DNA from: Salinicola halophilus
GTDB lineage: Bacteria; Pseudomonadota; Gammaproteobacteria; Pseudomonadales; Halomonadaceae
NCBI RefSeq assembly: GCF_003206155.1
Contig: NZ_PZJV01000005.1
Location: forward strand, 46,570-110,569
Direction of reading: 5' to 3'
Length of the DNA stretch: 64,000 bases
Positions 7,983 to 16,388 of the stretch are shown one piece after another (within the stretch, counting starts at the first letter, position 1; each line of letters opens with the position of its first letter). Position numbers and translations under genes: made by a program. The notes beneath the pieces were generated by a model that ran no database searches, was not told where the DNA came from, and was given only the letters and a program-made list of their open reading frames with translations.

Positions 7983-8903
7983 ATGACTCAGAACGCTATG
8001 GATTCCACTGCCGCTCCGCTCTATCCCATTCGCGAAGTTTCTCGCCTTACGGGCGTCAATTCCGTCACCCTACGCGCCTGGGAACGCCGCTACGGACTGA
8101 TTCGTCCCCAGCGAACGCCCAAGGGCCATCGCCTCTATGCGCGTGACGATATCGAGCGTGTCGAGCGTATTCTTCAGTGGCTCAACCGCGGCGTTCCTGT
8201 CAGTCAGGTACGCGAGCTGCTCGATCAGCCGGAGAGCGTGGAGACACCGGCGCCTCAGATGGGCGACTGGGTGAGCCAGCGTCAGCATCTCATTCATGCC
8301 GTCGACACACTGGATCTGGGCCGACTCGAGACGCTTTTCAACCAGAGTCTTGCGCTTTACCCGGTAGGGCTCTGCGTCACCGAGCTATGGCAGCCGACCA
8401 TCGAGCAGCTGGAAGAGCGCTGGGGAGATCAGTTCGGGGCGTCGCTACAGCGCCGGATGCTGGAAACCTTCCTGCGTACTCGGATCGGCACCCGGATCTA
8501 TCACGCCAATCAGCTCAGCAATGCCGAAGAGATTCTGGTCGCCAAGCTGCCGGAAGATCCCAGTGGGTTCTGGGCGCTGTTGACCGGGCTGGCCGCCTCG
8601 GGAGCGGGCTACCGCGTCCAATTGATCGACGGCGAACTCCCCTTCAGCGAATTTCCAATGGCGGTCGACCGTCTCGGCGTCAAGGCGCTGCTGCTCGCCA
8701 GCGGTCAGGCGGAGCGCGGCGACGTCATCCGCCGGCAGCTGCCGCGACTGGCCGAACAGGCTGGCGTTCCGGTGTGTCTCGCAGGCCCGGTGGCCCGAAT
8801 CCGCGCCAGCGACTTCGAGAATACCGACGTCGACGTGCTCGGTGAGGACATGAACCAGGCGCTGAGCCGTTTGCGCTCGCTGATCGACAAGAACGCTCGC
8901 TGA
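7983..8903 (+). CDS. MerR-family transcriptional regulator, LitR/CarH type without B12 motif
   Basis: 306 residues with AGGAGG just before the ATG. The N-terminal MerR winged-helix domain (about 13-80) reads YPIREVSRLTGVNSVTLRAW then ERRYGLIRPQRTPKGHRLY. The C-terminal 200 residues follow the LitR/CarH helical-bundle plus Rossmann layout (KLPEDPSGFWALLTGLAASG, residues 189-207). At the place where cobalamin-binding members have E-x-H-x-x-G there is EDPSG, with no histidine. This matches the B12-independent class, which in Pseudomonas works with a separate LOV photoreceptor. It probably represses the operators at 7273 and 7718 and forms an operon with the photolyase 108 bp downstream. Confidence 0.85.
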   Translation: MTQNAMDSTAAPLYPIREVSRLTGVNSVTLRAWERRYGLIRPQRTPKGHRLYARDDIERVERILQWLNRGVPVSQVRELLDQPESVETPAPQMGDWVSQRQHLIHAVDTLDLGRLETLFNQSLALYPVGLCVTELWQPTIEQLEERWGDQFGASLQRRMLETFLRTRIGTRIYHANQLSNAEEILVAKLPEDPSGFWALLTGLAASGAGYRVQLIDGELPFSEFPMAVDRLGVKALLLASGQAERGDVIRRQLPRLAEQAGVPVCLAGPVARIRASDFENTDVDVLGEDMNQALSRLRSLIDKNAR

Positions 8904-8934
8904 GCGAATCGTCGACCCGCTGCTGGACCCTTTC

Positions 8935-8951
8935 GCTGACTTGCCGTCAGC
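8935..8951 (+). other. stem-loop between regulator and photolyase genes
   Basis: GCTGAC-ttgcc-GTCAGC is a perfect 6-bp stem with a 5-nt loop and no T-run. It may trim or stabilise the dicistronic mRNA. No TGTACA site or convincing promoter lies in this 108-bp gap. Confidence 0.4.
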
Positions 8952-9011
8952 CTGCCCCGCGATCATGGATGGTCAGGGGCATTTGTCGTTAATGGCTACA
9001 AGGATGTGCGC

Positions 9012-10427
9012 ATGTCCCAGCTTCAACTCGTCTGGTTTCGCAACGATCTGCGAACGCTCGACAACACCGCACTCACCGCTGCCGCCCAGAAAGGCCCCGT
9101 CGTCGGGGTCTTTCTCGCGACGCGGCGTCAATGGCGCGATCACGGTCACGGTGCCGGAAAGATAACGTTCATTCACCAGGGCGTCAGCGAACTCGCCAAG
9201 GCGCTGGATGCACTGAACATCCCGCTACTCTATCGGGATATCGACGATTTCGACGCGGCGCCGAAGGCGCTGATCGATATCGCCCAGGAGCACGACGTCC
9301 ACACGCTGCACTTCAACCGTGAGTACGTTCTCAACGAGCGGCGACGCGATGAAGCGGTCACGGAACGTTTCCAGCAGGCCGGCATCGCCGTTCACGACTA
9401 TACCGATCTGATCGCATTCGAACCGGGCGACCTGCTGACCGGCAAGGACGAGTACTACAAGGTGTTCACGCCGTTCTCCAAGGCCTGGCATCAGAACGTG
9501 ACCGCCGAGCAGTTGCTGCTCAGAGAGACGCCGAACCGGCAGCAGAAACCTGACGTGAAAGGCGATGAAATTCCCTCGCTGCCCAAGAAGGATCGGTCAT
9601 CGGTCGTCGATGGCGAATACTGGCCTGCCGGCGAGGAAGCGGCCGCCGACCGTCTGGAGCGGTTCCTGCAGGAGCGTGGCAAGCGTTACGAAGAGAATCG
9701 CAACTACCCGGCGATTGCCGGCACCAGCGAACTCTCGGCCTATCTCTCGACGGGCATGATCTCCTTTCGTCAGTGCTGCCAGGCGGTCATGGCGAACAAC
9801 GGCGGTCACCTGGCGGATGGCGATGCGGGATTGACGAGCTGGATCAACGAACTGGTATGGCGTGAGTTCTATCAGCATATCGCCTTCGGATTTCCCCGCG
9901 TCGTCGTCGGACGCCCGTTCCAGCTCGAGACCGAGAACCTGAAGTGGCACCAGAACGACGAAGCCTTCGATGCCTGGTGTCAGGGAAAGACCGGCTACCC
10001 ACTGGTCGACGCCGCAATGCGACAGCTGGTCGCGACGGGCTGGATGCACAACCGCCTGCGGATGGTGACGGCGATGTTCCTGTCCAAGCATCTGCTGATC
10101 GACTGGCGGCGGGGTGAATCGTTCTTTCTCGACCATCTGGTCGACGGTGATTTCGCCTCCAACAATGGCGGGTGGCAGTGGGCCGCCTCGACCGGAACCG
10201 ATGCCTCGCCTTACTTTCGTATCTTCAACCCCACCACCCAGTCACAGCGCTTCGACGCGGACGGCGAGTTCATTGCGACATGGGCGCCGGAACTCGCCGA
10301 TCTACCCGCCAAGTCGCGTCACAAGCCGAGCGACGACGAGCGGCGTGCGACCGGCTACCCGGAAGCGATCGTCGATCACAAGCGGGCCCGCGAGCGAGCG
10401 CTCGAGGCGTTCAAGAATCTCGCCTGA
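9012..10427 (+). CDS. phrB: deoxyribodipyrimidine (CPD) photolyase
   Basis: 471 residues (E. coli PhrB has 472). The enzyme uses blue/near-UV light and FADH- to split cyclobutane pyrimidine dimers. The start is the ATG 7 nt after AAGGA (9000-9004). The N-terminal antenna domain (QLVWFRNDLRTLDNTAL) is followed by the FAD domain: GTSELSAYLSTGMISFRQC, WINELVWREFYQHI, DAAMRQLVATGWMHNRLRM, then NNGGWQWAASTGTDASPYFRIFNP. Conserved tryptophans for electron transfer and flavin and lesion contacts are present. Its position after a LitR-type regulator suggests light-induced expression. Confidence 0.97.
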   Translation: MSQLQLVWFRNDLRTLDNTALTAAAQKGPVVGVFLATRRQWRDHGHGAGKITFIHQGVSELAKALDALNIPLLYRDIDDFDAAPKALIDIAQEHDVHTLHFNREYVLNERRRDEAVTERFQQAGIAVHDYTDLIAFEPGDLLTGKDEYYKVFTPFSKAWHQNVTAEQLLLRETPNRQQKPDVKGDEIPSLPKKDRSSVVDGEYWPAGEEAAADRLERFLQERGKRYEENRNYPAIAGTSELSAYLSTGMISFRQCCQAVMANNGGHLADGDAGLTSWINELVWREFYQHIAFGFPRVVVGRPFQLETENLKWHQNDEAFDAWCQGKTGYPLVDAAMRQLVATGWMHNRLRMVTAMFLSKHLLIDWRRGESFFLDHLVDGDFASNNGGWQWAASTGTDASPYFRIFNPTTQSQRFDADGEFIATWAPELADLPAKSRHKPSDDERRATGYPEAIVDHKRARERALEAFKNLA

Positions 10428-10440
10428 CGGATCGTCGATG

Positions 10441-10497
10441 AAAAGTCGGCGCCTTGCGCCCGGCTGGCGCAATGACCGCGAGGAACGAGGCGCCGAC
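10441..10497 (-). terminator. intrinsic terminator with nested hairpin
   Basis: A 10-bp inverted repeat GTCGGCGCCT / AGGCGCCGAC (10445-10454, 10488-10497) encloses a second hairpin TTGCGCC-N5-GGCGCAA (10454-10472). On the minus strand the outer stem is followed by TTTT (10444-10441), so it terminates the GGDEF/EAL gene. It may also serve the convergent photolyase gene. Confidence 0.75.
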
Positions 10498-10516
10498 GTG
10501 ACGGGCAGAGGCGGCA

Positions 10517-12352
10517 TCAGGCGCTGACATGCGTGGCACGCTTGAGCAACCGCGCTTCGACGCTGGCCACGGGTTGCGGCCGCGCATAGAGATAGCCCTG
10601 CACATGGCGACAGCCGCGGGCCAGCAGAAAGTCACGCTGCTCCGTCGTTTCGACTCCCTCGGCGATCACATCGAGATTCAGGCCCTGCGCCATCGCGAGG
10701 ACCGCCGAAGTGATGGCGGCATCGGCATGATCGTGGGGAAGCGCGCGAATGAACTCGCGATCGAGCTTCAGCTTGTCCACCGGCAGGCGCTTGAGATAGG
10801 CCATCGACGAGTAGCCGGTTCCAAAGTCGTCGATGGCGATCTGAAGCCCCTCACGTCGCAGTGATTCGAGTCGCGGCGAAACGTCCCCGGCGCGCTCGTC
10901 GAGCAGTACCGACTCGGTCAGTTCGAGGCCGAGCAGCGTCGCCGGCACTCGATACTGATTGAGCGTCGCCAGCAGACGTGACTCCAGGTCGCCCTGGATC
11001 AGCTGCAGCGCCGAGATATTGACCCAGACCGGCAGCATCGTGATACCGAGCGCGCGCCATGTGGCGATCTGCGCGATGACGCGATCGAGTACCCAGTTAC
11101 CGAGCGCTGGCATCAGACCGTGACGCTCTGCCAGTGCGATGAACTCGTTCGGCGGGACCTGACCGTAATCCGGATGCTGCCATCGCAGCAGCGCCTCCAT
11201 GCCCACCAGCTCGCCGTCGTCGAGACGGTGCTGGGTCTGATAGTGAACCTCGAGCTGGGTATCGTTGACGATGGCTTGATGCAGCTCGTTGGACATCGTC
11301 AGCTGGCGGTCGTCGTCGACTTCCAGTGACGGCCGAAAGCGCCGGTCGTGATTGCGCCCGTGGCGCTTGGCGCTGTAGAGCGCCGACTCCAGACGCTGAA
11401 AGAGCACGCCGGCATCACTGCCGTCTTCAGGGGCGCGGCAGCTACCGATGGTGAGCCCCAGACGCAGCGCATTGCCCTCGATCTCGAACGGCTCGCTCAG
11501 ATGCTGACGAAGACTCGCCACCCACTGCTCATGGTCTTCGAAGGTGGTGGTTCGAATGACCATGAACTCGTCGCCACCGAGCCGACCGACGATACCGCCG
11601 GCGACCTGCGCGGCGAGACGCTGACCGAACCGCGCCAACAGGCGATCGCCGCAGTCCACGCCCAGACCGTCGTTGATCGACTTGAAACCGTCGATGTCGA
11701 TCAGCGCGAGATCGAGCCCCTCCCCGGCACGCAGGTGACGCAGCCGTGAGGCCAGCAGATCGTGCAGGCGCCGACGGTTGGGCAGCCCCGTCAGCGGGTC
11801 TTCGAAGCCGATACGTCGCAGATCCTGCTCTCGTGCCTTGTGCCGACTGATGTCGCTGAAAAGACCGATGTAGTGTGTGGCCCGCCCTCTCCGGTCATAG
11901 CACGCCCTGACGCGCAGCCACTCGGGATACTGATCGCCGTGCTTGCGCTGATTCCAGACCTCGCCCTCCCAGCGGCCGGTGGCCCTCAGCGTCTGCCAGT
12001 AGCGATCGTAGAAACTGCGATCGTGACGCCCCGAAGAGAGCGAGGCGGGATTGAGTCCCGCGACATCATCGAGCGTATAGCCGGTGATCTGGGTAAAGGC
12101 AGGATTGACGACATCGATGCGGTTGGCGGCGTTGGTGATCATGAGCCCGTCCTGCGAGAGCTCGAGCGCCTGCTCTGCCAGCCGTCGTCGACCGTGCTCG
12201 GCGCGGATATGACGCCACAGGTCGATCCAGGCGACAGCCACCACGGCCAGGGCCGCAAATCTCAGCGCCAGCAATGGCAGAATCACCGCTGCGATGAGCG
12301 CGGCGAGACCGAGCCACGCAAGCGGGCGGTTCAGCGAAAACGAAGGCCACAT
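10517..12352 (-). CDS. membrane PAS-GGDEF-EAL cyclic-di-GMP signalling protein
   Basis: About 611 residues from the chosen ATG at 12352, which places a hydrophobic two-helix segment (residues 10-45) right after the start. An upstream in-frame ATG at 12529 would add 59 hydrophilic residues. Neither start has a good ribosome-binding site. A PAS domain (about 60-165, DGLMITNAANRIDVVNPAF) is followed by GGDEF (GRLGGDEFMVI, motif intact, no RxxD inhibitory site upstream) and a complete EAL domain (GMEALLRW, NISALQL, LELTES, DDFGTGYSS, KLDREF, VIAEGVET, GYLYARP). It should hydrolyse c-di-GMP and may also make it. c-di-GMP activates PgaCD in E. coli, so a link to the pga genes in this window is possible but unproven. 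Confidence 0.9.
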   Translation of the reverse strand: MWPSFSLNRPLAWLGLAALIAAVILPLLALRFAALAVVAVAWIDLWRHIRAEHGRRRLAEQALELSQDGLMITNAANRIDVVNPAFTQITGYTLDDVAGLNPASLSSGRHDRSFYDRYWQTLRATGRWEGEVWNQRKHGDQYPEWLRVRACYDRRGRATHYIGLFSDISRHKAREQDLRRIGFEDPLTGLPNRRRLHDLLASRLRHLRAGEGLDLALIDIDGFKSINDGLGVDCGDRLLARFGQRLAAQVAGGIVGRLGGDEFMVIRTTTFEDHEQWVASLRQHLSEPFEIEGNALRLGLTIGSCRAPEDGSDAGVLFQRLESALYSAKRHGRNHDRRFRPSLEVDDDRQLTMSNELHQAIVNDTQLEVHYQTQHRLDDGELVGMEALLRWQHPDYGQVPPNEFIALAERHGLMPALGNWVLDRVIAQIATWRALGITMLPVWVNISALQLIQGDLESRLLATLNQYRVPATLLGLELTESVLLDERAGDVSPRLESLRREGLQIAIDDFGTGYSSMAYLKRLPVDKLKLDREFIRALPHDHADAAITSAVLAMAQGLNLDVIAEGVETTEQRDFLLARGCRHVQGYLYARPQPVASVEARLLKRATHVSA

Positions 12353-12523
12353 AGGGTGTTGGTCACCGTCTCTTGTATCGTCTATCGTCTGTTGCGAGAT
12401 CGCGTGAGGCGGATGCTCGAACGAATCGACATCTGTTCCCTTATTCAGCGCATCATGCCCCGGGCCCATCGAGCGGGGCAAGTTCGGCGCGGGTGTCGAG
12501 CGGGCATCTCGCCACGGGGTGGC

Positions 12524-12555
12524 GTGCATTCACTGCGCTCAGCCAGTAGACTGGC
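12524..12555 (+). promoter_or_regulatory. candidate fabA promoter with palindrome over the -10
   Basis: GTGCAT (12524-12529), a 17-nt spacer and TAGACT (12547-12552). The -10 is covered by GCCAGT-AG-ACTGGC (12542-12555), a perfect 6-bp inverted repeat that could be an operator. The -35 is weak. Confidence 0.35.
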
Positions 12556-12605
12556 CGCGCCTTGCAGACCACGGGCACACTCTCTTCGATTCTCGGAACG
12601 ATCTA

Positions 12606-13121
12606 GTGACCAGACAGCACTCTTTCAGCCACGACGATCTGCTGAAATGCAGCCGGGGCGAACTGTTCGGCCCCGGTAACGCCCAATTGCCGGCACCCAA
12701 CATGCTGATGCTCGATCGCATCACGCGGATCAACGAGGACGGGGGCAAGTACCAGAAAGGCGAAATCGTCGCCGAACTGGATATCCATCCCGACCTCTGG
12801 TTCTTCCAATGCCATTTCCCCGGCGATCCGGTGATGCCGGGCTGCCTCGGCCTCGATGCCATGTGGCAGCTGGTGGGCTTTCACCTGGGCTGGCTCGGTA
12901 ACCCCGGCCGCGGTCGAGCGCTCGGGTGCGGCGAGGTCAAGTTCTCCGGGCAGATCCTGCCGAACGCCGGCCAGGTTTCCTACCATATCGAGATCAAGCG
13001 CGTGATCACGCGTCGACTGGTTCTGGGTATCGCCGATGGTACGCTGTCGGTGGATGGCCAGGACATCTATCAGGCCAAAGACCTGCGGGTCGGCCTGTTC
13101 ACCAATACAGAGAATTTCTGA
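12606..13121 (+). CDS. fabA: beta-hydroxydecanoyl-ACP dehydratase/isomerase FabA
   Basis: 171 residues from a GTG start at 12606 (E. coli FabA has 172); upstream frame does not resemble FabA. The protein dehydrates 3-hydroxydecanoyl-ACP and isomerises trans-2- to cis-3-decenoyl-ACP, the entry point of anaerobic unsaturated fatty acid synthesis. Visible signatures are [12 protein letters not shown], then [19 protein letters not shown] with catalytic His70 and Asp84, and [11 protein letters not shown]. fabB follows after 13 nt, giving the classical fabAB operon. Confidence 0.97.
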   Translation: MTRQHSFSHDDLLKCSRGELFGPGNAQLPAPNMLMLDRITRINEDGGKYQKGEIVAELDIHPDLWFFQCHFPGDPVMPGCLGLDAMWQLVGFHLGWLGNPGRGRALGCGEVKFSGQILPNAGQVSYHIEIKRVITRRLVLGIADGTLSVDGQDIYQAKDLRVGLFTNTENF

Positions 13122-13134
13122 GCGGGAGGCTTCC

Positions 13135-14352
13135 ATGAAACGAGTGGTAGTCACCGGCCTGGGCGTCGTCTCCTGCCTAGGCAATGACGCCCAGCAGGTG
13201 CTCGACTCACTGCGTCAGGGGCGCTCCGGCATACGCTTCAAGCCGGAGTACGCCGAGCTCGGTTTTCGTAGCCACGTGGCGGGGAGCGTCGATATCGATA
13301 TCGACGCACTGGTCGATCGCAAACAGCTGCGCTTCATGGGCGACGCGGCGGCCTACGCCTATATCGCCATGCAGCAGGCGATCGAGGACTCGGGGCTTTC
13401 AGCCGACGAGGTCTCCAACCCCCGCACCGGCCTGATTGCCGGCTCCGGCGGTGCGTCCAGCGCCAACCAGGTCGAAGCGGCCGACATCATGCGTGAGAAA
13501 GGGCTGCGACGCGTCGGGCCCTATCGTGTCACCCGAACCATGGGCAGCACGGTATCGGCCTGTCTGGCAACGCCGTTCAAGATACAGGGGGTCAACTACT
13601 CGATCTCCTCGGCCTGTGCCACCTCGGCGCACTGCATCGGCACCGCCGTCGAGCAGATTCAGCTCGGCAAGCAGGACGTTGTCTTCGCCGGCGGCGGCGA
13701 GGAGGAGCACTGGACGCTGTCGTGTCTGTTCGACGCCATGGGCGCGCTGAGCACGCACTACAACGACACGCCCGAGAAAGCTTCGCGTCCCTACGACGTC
13801 GATCGTGACGGCTTCATCATCGCCGGCGGCGGCGGCATGCTGGTGATCGAGGAGCTCGAGCACGCCAAGGCGCGCGGTGCCAAGATCTACGCCGAGATCA
13901 CAGGCTACGGCGCGACCTCCGACGGCCACGACATGGTGGCACCGTCCGGCGAAGGGGCGGCACGCTGCATGCGTCAGGCGCTCGCCGGGCTCGAGGGCAA
14001 GGTCGATTACGTCAACACCCACGGCACCTCGACGCCAGTGGGCGACGTTGCCGAGCTCAAGGCGATCCGCGAGATATTCGGCGATACCACGCCGGCGATG
14101 AGCTCCACCAAATCACTCACCGGCCACTCGCTGGGCGCGACAGGGGTGCAGGAGGCGATCTACTCGCTGCTGATGATGGAGCACCGCTTCCTCTGCGCTT
14201 CTGCCAACATCGACAATCTCGACGAACAGGCGAACGGTTTCGACATCGTTCGCACCCGGCGAGACGATGTGGAGGTCAAGCGCGTGCTCTCCAACAGCTT
14301 CGGCTTCGGCGGCACCAACGCCTGTCTGGTGCTCGACCGCTACGACGGCTGA
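13135..14352 (+). CDS. fabB: 3-oxoacyl-ACP synthase I FabB
   Basis: 405 residues (E. coli FabB has 406). The ATG follows GGGAGG. FabB condenses acyl-ACP with malonyl-ACP and is needed to elongate cis-3-decenoyl-ACP made by FabA. The catalytic triad is visible as Cys161 in SSACATSAH, His296 in [11 protein letters not shown] and His331 in [11 protein letters not shown], with Lys326 in STKSLTG. The C-terminus has the glycine-rich [12 protein letters not shown]. It shares the fabA transcript and ends at a strong terminator. Confidence 0.97.
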   Translation: MKRVVVTGLGVVSCLGNDAQQVLDSLRQGRSGIRFKPEYAELGFRSHVAGSVDIDIDALVDRKQLRFMGDAAAYAYIAMQQAIEDSGLSADEVSNPRTGLIAGSGGASSANQVEAADIMREKGLRRVGPYRVTRTMGSTVSACLATPFKIQGVNYSISSACATSAHCIGTAVEQIQLGKQDVVFAGGGEEEHWTLSCLFDAMGALSTHYNDTPEKASRPYDVDRDGFIIAGGGGMLVIEELEHAKARGAKIYAEITGYGATSDGHDMVAPSGEGAARCMRQALAGLEGKVDYVNTHGTSTPVGDVAELKAIREIFGDTTPAMSSTKSLTGHSLGATGVQEAIYSLLMMEHRFLCASANIDNLDEQANGFDIVRTRRDDVEVKRVLSNSFGFGGTNACLVLDRYDG

Positions 14353-14387
14353 CGCCTTCGGCGAAATCCGGTCAACCGACGTACACG

Positions 14388-14411
14388 AAAGGCGCCCCGC
14401 GGGGCGCCTTT
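14388..14411. terminator. bidirectional intrinsic terminator
   Basis: AAAGGCGCCCC-GC-GGGGCGCCTTT forms an 11-bp perfect stem with T-runs in both directions. It serves fabB (+) and probably the acyltransferase gene (-). The rest of the gap to 14505 shows nothing recognisable. Confidence 0.9.
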
Positions 14412-14505
14412 TGCATGTAATGGGCTGGAAGCGTTGCGCCGGGTATCGTGTCGGCGGCGACTGGTTCGACCACTCGCCGGCCCGCCCCGGCGTCTCGACG
14501 TCCCT

Positions 14506-15264
14506 CTAGGAGGGCAGCCCTGCCGCCGGCGCCTTCTCCGGCTGCGGCGGCCGCGGCACTTCGGAGATCTCGGCGAGCGTCTGCTCGATCCAGCGCTCGA
14601 CCTCTTCGAGAATCGCCTCCGGCTTGCGCCCCACCGTTTCGATCGGCTCACCGACGACGACGTTGAGCGTCCCCGGCTGCTTGATCCAGTGCCGTCCCCA
14701 GTGCTCGCCGGCGTTGTGCGCGACCGGCAGCACCGGCACGCCGGCGCGGCAGGCGATGACGATGCCGCTCTTGTTGTAGCGACGCCGCTCTCCGGGGGCC
14801 ACCCGCGTGCCCTCCGGGAAGATCAGCACCGACAGCCCCTCCTCGAGACGCAGTTTGCCGTGCGTGAGCACCTGGCGCATGGCGTTGGACGGGCGCGAAC
14901 GGTCCAGCGGAATCGGCTTGAGCAGGCGAACCCCCCAGCCGAACAGGGGAATGCTCAAGAGCTCTTTTTTGAGCACCGTGCAGATCGGTGTCTTGAGCAG
15001 CTGCAGAAAGACCGTTTCCCACTCGCTCTGATGATTGGAGAGCACCACGCAGGGGCCGCCGGGGACGTTACCGCGTCCCTGGATGCGATAACGAATGGCG
15101 CAGGTGATCGACAGCCACTTCATGATGAAGCGGTTGTGGCAGTTGAACAGCTTGAAGCGCGCACGCAGCGGCAGCATCAGCCCGAGCGGCAGCATCAGCA
15201 GGCCGGAGACGAAAATCGCCAGGAAGTAGCCGGCGTAGAACAAAAGAGTACGAATCGCTTTCAT
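14506..15264 (-). CDS. 1-acyl-sn-glycerol-3-phosphate acyltransferase (PlsC family)
   Basis: 252 residues. An N-terminal hydrophobic segment (about residues 8-34) anchors it at the inner membrane. Acyltransferase motif I is NHQSEWE, i.e. H-x4-E instead of the textbook H-x4-D, a variant usual in this proteobacterial subgroup. Motif III is FPEGTR, and KKELLSIPLFGWGVRLLKPIPLDR forms motif II. It acylates lysophosphatidic acid or a related lysophospholipid in membrane lipid synthesis. Its ATG overlaps the TGA of the RmlD-like gene (ATGA), so the two are translationally coupled. Substrate specificity cannot be read from sequence. Confidence 0.9.
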   Translation of the reverse strand: MKAIRTLLFYAGYFLAIFVSGLLMLPLGLMLPLRARFKLFNCHNRFIMKWLSITCAIRYRIQGRGNVPGGPCVVLSNHQSEWETVFLQLLKTPICTVLKKELLSIPLFGWGVRLLKPIPLDRSRPSNAMRQVLTHGKLRLEEGLSVLIFPEGTRVAPGERRRYNKSGIVIACRAGVPVLPVAHNAGEHWGRHWIKQPGTLNVVVGEPIETVGRKPEAILEEVERWIEQTLAEISEVPRPPQPEKAPAAGLPS

Positions 15265-16175
15265 GCGTCGGCCGCTGCCTCGTTGCTGCCGGATGGATGG
15301 TCACTGGCGACGGCGAGATCGCGACGCGACCATTCGTCGAGCATCAGATCGAGCTCCGCTCGCCAGGATTTCTGGTGCACGCCGAAGACCTCGAGCAGGC
15401 GACGGCAGTCGAGCACGCGACGTAGTGGAATGTCGTGGTGCTGGTTGAGCGCGTGAAGTTCGCCCAGCCGACAGGCCCTGCCCGCGCCTTCGATACGCGT
15501 CGCGAGCTGAGTGCGCACCACCGATGCGAAGGTATAGACGCTCACCGGCTCGACGCCGGCGAGATGGTAGGTTCCCCAGCCGCCGGCGCCACTGTCGAGC
15601 TGCAGCAGCATGCCGATGAGTGCCCTGGCTACCGCCGCCACCGAAGTCGGACAGAGAATGACGTCCTGCGCCGCGCGCACACTGTCTCCCCTGACCAGCG
15701 TATCGATCAGCGGCCCCAGCCAGGCATCGCTTCCCGTCAGCGCGAACAGAGGGCCCACACGCAACACGATGTGCTGAGGGTGGCGACGGCACCGCTCGCC
15801 GGTCTGGACCAGTCGACGCAGCGTTTCGTCTCTTGGCGCAGGCATCGCGGTTTCATCGATCGCCCCTTCGGCACCGTCCTCGAACGGCGCATCCGACACG
15901 CACCAGACCAGCGGAATCTGGCGCTGTCGGCACTCGCTCGCCAGCGCTTCGACCTGGTCACAGTGGGCGTACACTTCAGCGGGCTCGCGCCGCTGCGGAT
16001 CCTCCAGCGGCGGCACGATGACCGCTTTGGGCGCGCGAGAGAAAACGGCCTCGAGGTCCAGCGTGGTGGAGCCCGAGGGCGCCACGCACTCGAAGTTGAT
16101 GTCGCTGCGCGTGGCGGCGAGTCGCGTCAACGCCAGGCTCAGGCAGTGATCGGATCGTGTCAGGACACAGTTCAC
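15261..16175 (-). CDS. RmlD-like sugar-nucleotide reductase/epimerase family protein, divergent
   Basis: About 304 residues from a GTG at 16175, chosen because GGAGAGG stands 4 nt upstream; another GTG at 16208 would add 11 residues. The overall layout resembles RmlD-type short-chain dehydrogenases: WCVSDAPFEDG and ETAMPAPRDETLRRLVQTGE near the middle, LRVGPLFALTG, then PTSVAAVARALIGML and a GTYHLAGVEPVSVYTFASVV segment. The expected N-terminal glycine-rich NAD(P) motif TGxxGxxG is absent (LTRSDHCLSLAL) and no clear YxxxK is seen. It may be a non-catalytic or diverged member. It is coupled to the acyltransferase by an ATGA overlap. Confidence 0.65.
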   Translation of the reverse strand: MNCVLTRSDHCLSLALTRLAATRSDINFECVAPSGSTTLDLEAVFSRAPKAVIVPPLEDPQRREPAEVYAHCDQVEALASECRQRQIPLVWCVSDAPFEDGAEGAIDETAMPAPRDETLRRLVQTGERCRRHPQHIVLRVGPLFALTGSDAWLGPLIDTLVRGDSVRAAQDVILCPTSVAAVARALIGMLLQLDSGAGGWGTYHLAGVEPVSVYTFASVVRTQLATRIEGAGRACRLGELHALNQHHDIPLRRVLDCRRLLEVFGVHQKSWRAELDLMLDEWSRRDLAVASDHPSGSNEAAADA

Positions 16176-16315
16176 ATCGCCTCTCCGCTGCACTTCATCG
16201 TCAATCACTCTCCTTGCGTGATGGCCCTCGCCTCATCGAATTGACCATCCGTCGTTCGACGCCAACGCCTTGCGCCCTGCCGCGCTCGCCCATGAATCGG
16301 AACCGTCGACGAGGG

Positions 16316-16343
16316 TTACCCACGGGAACGGCGCAGCTATGAT
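16316..16343 (+). promoter_or_regulatory. candidate promoter for the SMP-30-family gene
   Basis: TTACCC (16316-16321), a 16-nt spacer and TATGAT (16338-16343) precede the start codon by about 45 nt. The -35 is weak. Confidence 0.4.
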
Positions 16344-16388
16344 GAAAACGTCGATCTCATGTACCACGTATCGAAAAGGGAACGTTTC

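Noticed and set aside
7891..7986. 31-residue open frame ending in an ATGA overlap with the MerR gene, a possible leader peptide
   Set aside because: No ribosome-binding site precedes its ATG and the peptide has no recognisable feature. The overlap alone can arise by chance.
12353..12529. 59-residue extension of the GGDEF/EAL protein
   Set aside because: The extension is hydrophilic and unlike known domains, and it would place the start in the fabA promoter region. It is kept only as an alternative because neither start has a good ribosome-binding site.
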